From NCBI GenBank assembly GCA_014647935.1, contig BMQD01000016.1, positions 140,023 through 204,022 of the forward strand: a stretch of 64,000 bases of DNA. The letters are read 5' to 3'. This DNA is from Planomonospora parontospora (GTDB taxonomy: Bacteria > Actinomycetota > Actinomycetes > Streptosporangiales > Streptosporangiaceae). Position 1 is the first letter of the stretch. Each line of letters starts with the position of its first letter. The translations under genes and the position numbers were made by a program. The notes below the pieces were generated by a model, which did no database searches, was not told where the DNA came from, and worked only from the letters and a program-made list of their open reading frames with translations. Shown here piece after piece: positions 46,062 through 54,177 of this stretch.

Positions 46062-47777
46062 GTGAGTGAGCGGAGCGGGCAGAGCGTGAGCGAGCAGGAG
46101 TGGGACGCCGAGTTCGACCTCGTCGTCGTCGGCAGCGGGGGCGGCGGGATGACGGCCGCGCTCACCGCCGCAGCCGAGGGCCTGGAGCCCCTGATCGTCG
46201 AGAAGGGCTCGCGATACGGCGGCAGCACCGCCATCTCCGGCGGCGGCATCTGGATCCCCGGCAACCCCGTGCTGCGCGCCAGGGGGCAGCACGACAGCCG
46301 CGAGGCGGTCCGCCGCTACCTCGACCTGCTCACCGCCGGGCGGGTGCCCGCCGCGCGGCTCGACGCCTACGTCGACCACGGCCCGGCCGCGATGGAGCTG
46401 CTCTGCCGGAGCAGGTGGATGCGCTTCTCCTGGACAAAGGGGTACGCCGACTACCATCCCGAGCTGGAGGGGGGCCGCGCGCTGGGCCGGTCCGTCGAGG
46501 CGCTGCCGTTCGACACCCGCAGGCTGGGGCCCGACGAGAGGCACCAGCGCCCCAACAGCCTGAAGGGCCCGCTGGGCCTGTGGATCACCGCGAAGGACTA
46601 CCACGACCTGGCGATGGCCAGGCGCACCTGGCGCGGGCGGCGCGCCACGCTCGTGGCCGCCTGGCGGGTCGCCTCCAACCTGGTCCGCCGCCGCCACATG
46701 GCGACCGGCGGGCGCGCGCTCGTCGCGCGGCTGCGCATGGCGCTCAAGGACGCCGGGGTCCCGCTCTGGCTGAAGACGTCCATGACCGACCTCGTCGTCG
46801 ACGGACACGGCGCCGTCACCGGCGTCGTCGTCGAGCGCGAGGGCCGCACCCTGCGGCTGCGCGGCCGGTACGGCGTGCTGCTGGCCACCGGCGGCTTCGA
46901 CCACAACCCCGCACTGCGTGCGAAGTACCTGCCGGAGGGCGGCCGGGCCGACTTCAGCATGGGCGCCAGGGAGAACACCGGCGACGGCATCCTGGCGGGG
47001 GAGCGGGCCGGCGCCGCGCTCGACCTGATGGACGACGCCTGGTGGATGCCGGCGGTCCGGCACCCCGCGGGCGCGGCCATCCCGCTGGTCTCCGAACGCT
47101 GCATCCCGCGGTCGATCATCGTCGCGGCGGACGGGCGGAGGTTCGCCAACGAGTCCGCGCCGTACGTGAACTTCGTCCACGACCAGCTCTCGGGCGGCCA
47201 CGTCCCGGCGTGGTTCGTGATGGACGCCAAGGCCCGCGCCCGCTACCCGTTCGCGCAGATCCTGCCCGGCGCGCCGATCCCGCAGGCGTTCTACGACGCG
47301 GGCGTGGTGCACCGGGCCGGCACGGTCGCCGAGCTGGCCAAGCGGATCGGCGTGCCCCCGGACGCCCTGACCGAGACCGTCGAGCGCTTCAACGGCTTCG
47401 CCCGCGCCGGCCGGGACGCCGACTTCGGGCGGGGGGAGAGCGCCCACGACCGCTACTACGGCGACCCCACGCTGAAGAACCCGAACCTCGACGTGATCGA
47501 CCGCCCGCCGTACTACGCGGTCCGCATCGAGGCCGGAGACCTCGGCACCAAGGGCGGACTGGTCTGCGACGAGCACAGCCGGGTGCTGCGCGCGGACGGG
47601 TCGGTGATCGAGGGCCTGTACGCCACCGGCAACGTCTCGGCCTCGGTGATGGGCAACGAGTACGCCGGTCCCGGCGCCACGATCGGACCCTCGATCGTCT
47701 TCGGGTACATCGCGGCCGGGCACGTCGCGGGGCGGGCCCGCGCCGGCGGGGACCCCGGCCGGTCCGGGCCGGCCTGA
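46062..47777 (+). CDS. kstD: 3-ketosteroid delta1-dehydrogenase
   Basis: 571 residues. FAD motif FDLVVVGSGGGGMTAALTAAAEGLEPLIVEKGSRYGGSTAISGGGIWIPGN (about 18-70), typical of KstD. The C-terminal FAD segment is DVIDRPPYYAVRIEAGDLGTKGGLVCDEHSRVLRADGSVIEGLYATGNVSASVMGNEYAGPGATIGPSIVFGYIAAGH, which holds the KstD tyrosine/glycine residues. It introduces the C1-C2 double bond of 3-ketosteroids; with 9alpha-hydroxylation by KshAB this opens ring B. GTG 46062 has an excellent GGAGGAGGG. It lies 55 bp after hsaD and is co-directional with kshB. Confidence 0.93.
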   Translation: MSERSGQSVSEQEWDAEFDLVVVGSGGGGMTAALTAAAEGLEPLIVEKGSRYGGSTAISGGGIWIPGNPVLRARGQHDSREAVRRYLDLLTAGRVPAARLDAYVDHGPAAMELLCRSRWMRFSWTKGYADYHPELEGGRALGRSVEALPFDTRRLGPDERHQRPNSLKGPLGLWITAKDYHDLAMARRTWRGRRATLVAAWRVASNLVRRRHMATGGRALVARLRMALKDAGVPLWLKTSMTDLVVDGHGAVTGVVVEREGRTLRLRGRYGVLLATGGFDHNPALRAKYLPEGGRADFSMGARENTGDGILAGERAGAALDLMDDAWWMPAVRHPAGAAIPLVSERCIPRSIIVAADGRRFANESAPYVNFVHDQLSGGHVPAWFVMDAKARARYPFAQILPGAPIPQAFYDAGVVHRAGTVAELAKRIGVPPDALTETVERFNGFARAGRDADFGRGESAHDRYYGDPTLKNPNLDVIDRPPYYAVRIEAGDLGTKGGLVCDEHSRVLRADGSVIEGLYATGNVSASVMGNEYAGPGATIGPSIVFGYIAAGHVAGRARAGGDPGRSGPA

Positions 47778-47894
47778 CGGCCCGTGCGGGCCCGGACCGG
47801 CCGGAGGGCGGAGGCGGTGAACCCGGAGGCGGTGGCCCGGAAGTGGTGAGCCCGGAGACGGCGGGCCGGATCCCGAGACCCGAGGAGGACGACC

Positions 47895-49088
47895 ATGGCG
47901 CAGCCCGGACCGCTCAGGGTGCGTGTCGTCGAGGTCATCCGCGAGACCGCGGACGCGCACTCGCTGGTGCTCGAACCCGCCGACGGCGACCGCGGCCGGT
48001 TCGGCTACCGGCCCGGGCAGTTCCTCACGATCCGGATCCCCACCGGCCGCGAGGGCGGTACAGCGCGCTGCTACTCGCTCTGCAGTTCCCCGGCCTGCGA
48101 CGAGAAGCTCAAGGTGACCGTCAAGCGGGTCCCCGGCGGTCACGGGTCGAACTGGATCTGCGACCACGTCACCGAGGGCGACGTCCTGGAGGTGCTGCGG
48201 CCCTCCGGCGCCTTCACCCCCCGCACGCTCGACGGCGACCTCCTGCTGCTGGCGGCCGGGAGCGGCATCACACCGGTCATGTCGATCCTCAAGTCCTGCC
48301 TGCACGCCGGGACCGGGTCGGCCGTCCTCGTCTACGCCAACCGGGACGAGAACTCGGTGATCTTCCGGGAGGAACTGGCCGCCCTGGCCCGGGAGCACGC
48401 CGGCCGGCTGGCCGTACTGCACTGGCTGGAGTCGGTGCAGGGCCTGCCCACCGCGGCGGGGCTGGCGGCGGTGGCCGGGCCGTACGCCGGGCGGGAGGCG
48501 TTCGTCTGCGGTCCCGGGCCGTTCATGGACCTCGCGGTCGAGGCCCTCACCGGCCTCGGCGTGCCGCCCGAGCGGGTGCGCACCGAACGCTTCACCTCGC
48601 TCACCGCCGACCCGTTCACCGCCCGGCCCGCGCCCGGCGCCCCCGCACCAGGTGCCCCCGCGCCCGCTGCCCCCGCACTCGGTGTTCCTGCGTCCGCTGC
48701 CCCCGTGTCCGACGCCCTCGTGTCCGGCCTCACCGAGGCCTCCTCCCCGGTCGCCGTGCCCGCTCCCGGATCCGCCGGCCCCGCCGGACCGGCCCGTACG
48801 GCGGAGGCCGCGGAGGTCGAGGTCGAGGTCGAACTGGACGGCCGGACGCGGACCGTGGCCTGGCCCCGCGGCGCGCGCCTGCTCGACGTGCTCCTCGACG
48901 CGGGGCTGGACGCGCCGTACTCCTGCCGCGAGGGGTCCTGCAGCGCGTGCGCCTGCGTGCTCGTCGAGGGAGAGGTCGAGATGGAGCGCAACCAGGTCCT
49001 CGACGACCGCGACCTGGCCGACGGACTCATCCTCGCCTGCCAGGCGGTCCCGGTCAGCGAACGCCTCAAGGTCACCTACGACGCCTGA
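47895..49088 (+). CDS. kshB: ferredoxin reductase component of 3-ketosteroid 9alpha-hydroxylase
   Basis: 397 residues. FAD domain (RFGYRPGQFLTIRIP, RCYSLCSSP), NAD domain (LLLLAAGSGITPVMSILK, FVCGPGPFMDL), and a C-terminal plant-type [2Fe-2S] domain with Cys344, 349, 352 and 382 (CREGSCSACAC...LACQA). This is the KshB layout; it passes electrons from NADH to KshA. A low-complexity Ala/Pro linker of about 70 residues (about 238-308) separates the reductase and ferredoxin domains, longer than in characterised KshB. ATG has GAGGAGG upstream. The oxygenase partner kshA is 9.4 kb downstream on the other strand. Confidence 0.92.
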   Translation: MAQPGPLRVRVVEVIRETADAHSLVLEPADGDRGRFGYRPGQFLTIRIPTGREGGTARCYSLCSSPACDEKLKVTVKRVPGGHGSNWICDHVTEGDVLEVLRPSGAFTPRTLDGDLLLLAAGSGITPVMSILKSCLHAGTGSAVLVYANRDENSVIFREELAALAREHAGRLAVLHWLESVQGLPTAAGLAAVAGPYAGREAFVCGPGPFMDLAVEALTGLGVPPERVRTERFTSLTADPFTARPAPGAPAPGAPAPAAPALGVPASAAPVSDALVSGLTEASSPVAVPAPGSAGPAGPARTAEAAEVEVEVELDGRTRTVAWPRGARLLDVLLDAGLDAPYSCREGSCSACACVLVEGEVEMERNQVLDDRDLADGLILACQAVPVSERLKVTYDA

Positions 49089-49110
49089 CCGGCCGGACCG
49101 CCCCGGTGCC

Positions 49111-49127
49111 CTCCCACTGAGCGGGAG
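49111..49127 (+). promoter_or_regulatory. 17-bp steroid-cluster operator, site 3 (hsaE)
   Basis: CTCCCACTGAGCGGGAG, inside the inverted repeat CCCTCCC / GGGAGGG. It is 32 nt upstream of TTTGAT (49160-49165), a possible -10 box for hsaE. It lies 23 bp after kshB, so it could instead be, or also be, the kshB terminator hairpin. Confidence 0.5.
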
Positions 49128-49256
49128 GGGACCGCCGCGGGCGGCGCGCCGCTGGGACCTTTGATCCGGACGGGAGGGACCGGGACGGGAACGCCCCGGC
49201 CGGCCCGGGCGCCGCCGGTCCGGGTGCGGCGCGAACCCCGACGCCAGGAGGCTGCG

Positions 49257-50042
49257 ATGCTGGATCCGGCGGAACGCGCGTCCGCGGCCGCCCTGCTGCG
49301 GGCGGCCCAGCGGGACCGGGCGCCGATCGAGCCGCTGACCTCCGCCTTCCCCGGCATCGACGTCGTCGACGCCTACGAGATCCAGCTGCTCAACATCCGC
49401 CGCAGGCTCGCCGGCGGGGCCCGGGTGCGCGGGCACAAGGTGGGCCTGTCGTCCGAGGTCATGCAGCGGATGATGGGCGTCGGCGAACCCGACTACGGCC
49501 ACCTGCTCGACGACATGGTGCTCGCCGAGGACGTCCCGATCCCGGCGGGGGCGTACTGCCACCCGCGCGTCGAGGTCGAGATCGGCTACGTGCTCGGCGC
49601 GAGCCTGCCCGGCGAGGGCTGCACCGAGGCCGACGTGCTCGCCGCCACCGAGTACATCGTGCCGAGCATCGAGCTGATCGACAGCCGCATCAGGGACTGG
49701 CGGATCGGCCTGGCCGACACGGTCGCCGACAACGCCTCCTCGGCGGGCGTCGTCCTGGGCGCCGCCCGGGTCCGCCCCGGCGAGCTGGACCCGGCCGGGA
49801 TCGAGGCCGTGCTGTACCGCGGGGGCGCCGAGGTCGCGCGCGGCGACACCTCGGCGGTCCTGGGGAACCCCACCACCGCCGTGGCCTGGCTGGCCGGGAA
49901 GGTCGCCTCCTTCGGGGTGAAGCTCGAAGCCGGGCACCTGATCCTGCCCGGCTCCTGCGCCCGGGCCGTGGACGTGCACCCCGGCGACGCCTTCCGCGCC
50001 GAGTTCGCCGGGCTCGGCTCCGTGACCGCCCGATTCGAATGA
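49257..50042 (+). CDS. hsaE: 2-hydroxypenta-2,4-dienoate hydratase-like (HsaE)
   Basis: 261 residues from ATG 49257 (AGGAGG upstream). FAA-hydrolase-like fold of the MhpD/HsaE family: YEIQLLNIRRRLAGGARVRGHKVGLSSEVMQRMMGVGEPDYGHLLDDMV, metal-site EVEIGYVLGASLPGEGCTEADVLAATEYIVPSIELIDSRIRDW, and the C-terminal GHLILPGSCARAVDVHPGDAFRAEFAGLGSVTARF. In steroid degradation it hydrates 2-hydroxyhexa-2,4-dienoate, the small fragment from ring A, to 4-hydroxy-2-oxohexanoate. It heads the hsaE-hsaG-hsaF operon, whose genes are 12-20 bp apart. Confidence 0.92.
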   Translation: MLDPAERASAAALLRAAQRDRAPIEPLTSAFPGIDVVDAYEIQLLNIRRRLAGGARVRGHKVGLSSEVMQRMMGVGEPDYGHLLDDMVLAEDVPIPAGAYCHPRVEVEIGYVLGASLPGEGCTEADVLAATEYIVPSIELIDSRIRDWRIGLADTVADNASSAGVVLGAARVRPGELDPAGIEAVLYRGGAEVARGDTSAVLGNPTTAVAWLAGKVASFGVKLEAGHLILPGSCARAVDVHPGDAFRAEFAGLGSVTARFE

Positions 50043-50054
50043 GGGGACGAGACC

Positions 50055-51005
50055 TTGAGCAAGGCGACCGCCGCGATCGTCGGATCGGGGAACATCGGGA
50101 CCGACCTGATGTACAAGCTGCTCCGCTCCGAGTCGATCGAACCCCGCTGGATGGTCGGGATCGACCCCGGGAGCCCGGGCCTGAAGCGGGCCGCCGCCGA
50201 AGGGCTGGACGCCTCCGCCGAGGGCGTCGACCGGCTGCTCTCCCGGCGGGAGCGGCCCGACCTCGTCTTCGAGGCCACCTCCGCCCGCGTGCACCGGGAG
50301 AACGCCCCCCGCTACGAGGCGCTCGGCATCCGGGCCGTGGACCTGACCCCCGCCGCGCTCGGGCCCGCGGTCGTGCCCGCGGTCAACCTCGGCGCCCACC
50401 TGGACGCGCCCAACGTCAGCCTGGTCACCTGCGGGGGACAGGCCACCATCCCGATCGTGCACGCCGTCTCCCGGGTGACCGAGGTGGCCTACGCCGAGAT
50501 CGTCGCCAGCGTCGCCTCCCCGTCGGCCGGCCCGGGAACGCGGGCGAACATCGACGAGTTCACGATCGCCACCCGCCACGGCATCGAGCGGATCGGGGGC
50601 GCCGCGCGCGGCAAGGCGATCATCATCCTCAACCCCGCCGAGCCGCCGATGATCATGAGGGACACGGTGTTCTGCGCGATCCCGGCCGACGCCGACCGCG
50701 AGGCGATCACCGCCTCGATCAAGGAGGTCACCGCCGAGGTGGCGTCCTACGTGCCCGGCTACCGGCTGCGCGCCGCGCCCCAGTTCGACGATCCCGCGCC
50801 GGTGGGCGGCGGGTCCCCGCCCCAGTTCGACGGGCCCGCGCCGGTGGGCGGCGGGCTCGCCCGCGTCGCGGTCTTCCTGGAGGTGGAGGGCGCGGGCGAC
50901 TACCTCCCGCCGTACTCCGGCAACCTCGACATCATGACCGCCGCCGCCACCCGGGTCGGCGAGGGCTTCGCGCGGCGCGTCCTCGCCCGGCGGGCCACCG
51001 CCTGA
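50055..51005 (+). CDS. hsaG: acylating acetaldehyde/propionaldehyde dehydrogenase (HsaG)
   Basis: 316 residues, TTG start with GAGGGGA upstream. N-terminal Rossmann motif [33 protein letters not shown], catalytic Cys126 in [22 protein letters not shown], and C-terminal [32 protein letters not shown]. It converts propanal, handed over from HsaF in a complex, plus CoA and NAD+ to propionyl-CoA. The usual short loop before [10 protein letters not shown] is expanded here by a 42-bp in-frame tandem duplication that repeats PQFDxPAPVGGG. Confidence 0.92.
   Translation: MSKATAAIVGSGNIGTDLMYKLLRSESIEPRWMVGIDPGSPGLKRAAAEGLDASAEGVDRLLSRRERPDLVFEATSARVHRENAPRYEALGIRAVDLTPAALGPAVVPAVNLGAHLDAPNVSLVTCGGQATIPIVHAVSRVTEVAYAEIVASVASPSAGPGTRANIDEFTIATRHGIERIGGAARGKAIIILNPAEPPMIMRDTVFCAIPADADREAITASIKEVTAEVASYVPGYRLRAAPQFDDPAPVGGGSPPQFDGPAPVGGGLARVAVFLEVEGAGDYLPPYSGNLDIMTAAATRVGEGFARRVLARRATA
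50778..50859 (+). repeat. in-frame 42-bp tandem duplication in hsaG
   Basis: The unit CCCCAGTTCGACGATCCC... begins at 50778 and again at 50820, encoding [12 protein letters not shown] and [12 protein letters not shown]. It expands a surface loop near the C-terminus by 14 residues. Confidence 0.8.
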
Positions 51006-51024
51006 ATCCCAAGGAGATCCGCCC

Positions 51025-52044
51025 ATGCCCTACAGCGCCGACCTCGACGTCCGGGTCACCGACTCGTCGCTGCGCGACGGCTCGCACGCCAAGCAGCACC
51101 GGTTCACCGTCGGGGACGTCCGCGCCGTCGTCGGCGCCCTCGACGCCGCCGGGGTGCCGGTCATCGAGGTCTCCCACGGCGACGGCCTCGGCGGCTCGTC
51201 GTTCAACTACGGGTTCAGCCTCACCCCCGAGCAGGAGCTGATCAGGGCCGCGGTGGAGACCGCGGAACGGGCGAGGATCGCCTTCCTGATGCTGCCCGGC
51301 CTCGGCGTCCTGGACGACATCCGGGAGGCCGCCGGGAACGGCGCCGCCGTCTGCCGGATCGCCACCCACTGCACGGAGGCCGACATCTCCGTCCAGCACT
51401 TCGGCCTGGCCCGGGACCTGGGCCTGGAGACCGTCGGCTTCCTGATGATGGCGCACAGCCGCCCGCCGGAGGTCCTCGCGAAGCAGGCGAGGATCATGGC
51501 CGACGCCGGCTGCCAGTGCGTGTACGTCGTCGACTCCGCCGGCGCGCTGATCCTGGAGCAGACCGGCGACCGGGTCGCCGCCCTGGTGGCCGAGCTCGGC
51601 TCCGACGCCCAGGTCGGCTTCCACGGCCACGAGAACCTCGGGCTCGGCGTCGCCAACTCCGTCATCGCCGTCCGGTCCGGAGCCGTCCAAATCGACGGCT
51701 CGACGCGCCGCTTCGGCGCGGGAGCGGGCAACACCCCCGTCGAGGCGTTCGCCGCCGTCGCCGAGAAGCTGGGCATCCGGACCGGCATCGACGTCCCGAA
51801 GATCATCGACGCAGCGGAGGACGTCGTCCGCCCGGTCATGGACGGCGAGTGCCTGCTCGACCGGCTCTCGCTCACCATGGGCTACGCCGGCGTCTACTCC
51901 AGCTTCCTCAAGCACGCCGACCGGCAGGCCGCCAGGTACGGGGTCTCCGGCACCGAGATCCTCCTGGAGGCGGGGCGCCGCAACCTCGTCGGCGGCCAGG
52001 AGGACCAGCTCATCGAGATCGCCGTCGCCCTCGCGGAGAAGTGA
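51025..52044 (+). CDS. hsaF: 4-hydroxy-2-oxovalerate aldolase-type enzyme (HsaF)
   Basis: 339 residues. HMGL-like TIM barrel: [54 protein letters not shown] (Asp18 and neighbours bind the divalent metal), [19 protein letters not shown], metal-binding [16 protein letters not shown], and the DmpG communication domain at the C-terminus. It cleaves 4-hydroxy-2-oxohexanoate to pyruvate and propanal, channelling propanal to HsaG. ATG 51025 has AAGGAG upstream. It is 19 bp after hsaG and 8 bp before the HsaA-like gene. Confidence 0.93.
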   Translation: MPYSADLDVRVTDSSLRDGSHAKQHRFTVGDVRAVVGALDAAGVPVIEVSHGDGLGGSSFNYGFSLTPEQELIRAAVETAERARIAFLMLPGLGVLDDIREAAGNGAAVCRIATHCTEADISVQHFGLARDLGLETVGFLMMAHSRPPEVLAKQARIMADAGCQCVYVVDSAGALILEQTGDRVAALVAELGSDAQVGFHGHENLGLGVANSVIAVRSGAVQIDGSTRRFGAGAGNTPVEAFAAVAEKLGIRTGIDVPKIIDAAEDVVRPVMDGECLLDRLSLTMGYAGVYSSFLKHADRQAARYGVSGTEILLEAGRRNLVGGQEDQLIEIAVALAEK

Positions 52045-52052
52045 GGACCGCA

Positions 52053-53237
52053 ATGACCAACCACGTGCTCGACGCCATCACGGAGCGCGCCGAGGAGATC
52101 TCCGCGCTCGGCGTCGCCGGCGAGGCCCTCGGCAGGCTGGACGACCAGGCCGCCAAGGCGCTGCGGGACGCCGGCGTGATCCGCATGCTCCAGCCCGCCG
52201 CGCACGGCGGCTTGGAGTCCCACCCCAGGGAGTTCGCCGAGACGGTGATGGGCGTCGCCGCGCTCGACGGCTCGACCGGCTGGGTCGCGGGCATCGTCGG
52301 GGTGCACCCGTGGGAGATGGCCTTCGCCGACCCCCGGGTGCAGGAGGAGGTCTGGGGGGAGGACCGGGACACCTGGATCGCCTCGCCGTACGCGCCGATG
52401 GGCGTCGCCCGGCCGGTCGACGGCGGCTACGTCCTCAACGGCCGCTGGCAGTTCTCCTCCGGCACCGACCACTGCGACTGGATCTTCCTGGGCGGCCTGC
52501 TCGGCGACGCCGAGGGCAGGCCGGTCCAGCCGCCCGTCTCGCTCCACCTGATCCTGCCGCGCGCGGACTACGAGATCGTGCCGGACTCCTGGGACGTGGT
52601 CGGCCTGCGCGGCACCGGGAGCAAGGACGTCGTCGTCTCCGGCGCGTTCGTCCCGGACTACCGGGTCATCCCGTTCTCCAAGGTCATCGACGGGAGCGCG
52701 CCCAGGGAGGCCGGGTTGACCAGCCCGACCTACCACGTCCCGTTCTCCTGCGCGTTCCCGCTCGGCATCACCGCCGCCGTCGTCGGCATCGCCGAGGGCG
52801 CGCTCGCCTGCCACCTCGCCTACCAGCGGGGCCGGGTGCAGATCACCGGCACGAAGGTCCGGGACGACCCGTACGTGCTCTACGCGATCAGCGAGGCGGC
52901 CGGGGAGATCGCGGCCTCCCGGTGCGCGCTGCTCGACAACGTGTCGCGGATGTACGACGCCGTCGCCGCCGGGCGGGAGGTCTCCTTCGCCGAGCGCGCG
53001 GCCGGCCGGCGGATCCAGGTCCAGGCGGCCTGGCGCGCCGTACGCGCGGTCGACGAGATCATGGCCCGCTCCGGAGGCAACGCGATGCGCGCGGACAACC
53101 CCGTCCAGCGCTTCTGGCGCGACGCGCACATGGGCCTGGCCCACGCCATCCACGTACCCGGCGCGGTCTTCCACGCCGCCGCCCTGACCGACCTGGGCAT
53201 CGAGCCCCCGCCGGGCCCGCTGCGCTCGATGATCTAG
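52053..53237 (+). CDS. HsaA-like flavin-dependent monooxygenase, second copy
   Basis: 394 residues of the acyl-CoA-dehydrogenase-fold group D flavin monooxygenases. The HsaA pattern is present: LRDAGVIRMLQPAAHGGLESHPREFAETVMGVAALDGSTGWVAGIVGVHPWEMAF, YAPMGVARPVDGGYVLNGRWQFSSGTDHCDW, DSWDVVGLRGTGSKDVVV and GGNAMRADNPVQRFWRDAHMGLAHAIH. Compared with the other copy at 59913 it departs further from M. tuberculosis HsaA (for example the IMAR region replaces the conserved RARRDQVR), so it may hydroxylate a related intermediate. It lies 8 bp after hsaF and 31 bp before hsaC, in the ring-cleavage operon. Confidence 0.85.
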   Translation: MTNHVLDAITERAEEISALGVAGEALGRLDDQAAKALRDAGVIRMLQPAAHGGLESHPREFAETVMGVAALDGSTGWVAGIVGVHPWEMAFADPRVQEEVWGEDRDTWIASPYAPMGVARPVDGGYVLNGRWQFSSGTDHCDWIFLGGLLGDAEGRPVQPPVSLHLILPRADYEIVPDSWDVVGLRGTGSKDVVVSGAFVPDYRVIPFSKVIDGSAPREAGLTSPTYHVPFSCAFPLGITAAVVGIAEGALACHLAYQRGRVQITGTKVRDDPYVLYAISEAAGEIAASRCALLDNVSRMYDAVAAGREVSFAERAAGRRIQVQAAWRAVRAVDEIMARSGGNAMRADNPVQRFWRDAHMGLAHAIHVPGAVFHAAALTDLGIEPPPGPLRSMI

Positions 53238-53268
53238 TACCCCCGACGGACGAACTCGGAGTGATGAG

Positions 53269-54177
53269 ATGACGCAGATCCGCGGGCTCGGCTACCTGAA
53301 GGTCCGGACACGCGACCTCGCACGCTGGCGCGAACTGGTGATCGACGGTCTCGGCTTCGCCGAGGGCGCCGGGCCGGACCCGGACGGCCTCTACCTGCGC
53401 ATGGACGAGCGCCGGTCGCGGCTCGTCGTGCTGCCTGGCGAGACCGACCGGGTGCTGGCCGTCGGCTGGGAGGTCCGCGACCAGTTCGCGCTGGCCGCGG
53501 TCGGCCGCGCGGTCGAGGCGTCGGGCACGGCGGTCAAGGTCCTCTCGGCGCGGGAGTCCGCCGAGCGCGGCGCCGAGCAGGTGATCGCGTTCGACGACCC
53601 GGCGGGCACCCCGGTCGAGGTCTTCTTCGGCCCCGTCCTCGACCACGCCCCGGTGCTCACCGGGATGGGCCAGCGGTTCGTCACCGGCGAGCAGGGCATG
53701 GGCCACGTGGTCATCCCCTCCACCCGTGCGGACGAGACGGTCTCCTTCTACGCCGAGGTGCTCGGTTTCCTGCCGCGCGGCGCCATGCGGGTCGGCGGGG
53801 GGAAGGGTCCGCGGGTGCGCTTCATGGGCGTCAACCGGCGCCACCACAGCCTCGCGGTCTGCCCCGCCCCGCACGGGGAGGAACCGGGCCTGGTGCACCT
53901 CATGGTCGAGGTCGACGGCCTCGACGCCGTGGGACGGGCGCTGGACAACGTCAACCGGCTGGGATTCTCCGTCTCCTCCACGCTGGGCCGGCACACCAAC
54001 GACAAGATGATCTCCTTCTACGTGCGCGCGCCGGGCGGCTGGGACATCGAGTACGGCACCGGCGGCCTGCTCGTCGACGAGACGCACTACACCGCCGAGG
54101 AGATCACCGCGGACAGCTACTGGGGCCACGACTGGTCCGGCTCCGAGCCGCTGGCGGCCTTCACCCCGCGCGCATGA
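53269..54177 (+). CDS. hsaC: extradiol dioxygenase, 3,4-DHSA 4,5-dioxygenase (HsaC)
   Basis: 302 residues, two-domain type I extradiol dioxygenase. Iron ligands His146 (GMGHVVI), His210 (LVHLMVEV) and Glu261 (WDIEYG) are all present. Active-site His191/192 (RRHHSLA), His242 (GRHTND) and Tyr251 (SFYVRAPGG) fit the family. It cleaves ring A of the catechol 3,4-DHSA between C4 and C5 to give 4,9-DSHA, the HsaD substrate. The stop overlaps the start of the next gene (ATGA), so translation is coupled. Confidence 0.93.
   Translation: MTQIRGLGYLKVRTRDLARWRELVIDGLGFAEGAGPDPDGLYLRMDERRSRLVVLPGETDRVLAVGWEVRDQFALAAVGRAVEASGTAVKVLSARESAERGAEQVIAFDDPAGTPVEVFFGPVLDHAPVLTGMGQRFVTGEQGMGHVVIPSTRADETVSFYAEVLGFLPRGAMRVGGGKGPRVRFMGVNRRHHSLAVCPAPHGEEPGLVHLMVEVDGLDAVGRALDNVNRLGFSVSSTLGRHTNDKMISFYVRAPGGWDIEYGTGGLLVDETHYTAEEITADSYWGHDWSGSEPLAAFTPRA

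Noticed and set aside
49108-49130. CCCTCCC / GGGAGGG hairpin counted only as the kshB terminator
   Set aside because: It could be one, but it also fits the 17-bp motif at all invariant positions and sits 32 nt before a -10-like hexamer ahead of hsaE, so I kept it as an operator with lower confidence.
45852-51026. A 1,724-codon open frame on the minus strand across the steroid genes, and similar frames at 32827-36441, 58257-61868 and 37917-40805
   Set aside because: They are antisense to genes with clear domains and starts, have Gly/Arg/His/Asp-rich composition and no recognisable motifs. Very high GC makes long stop-free frames common.
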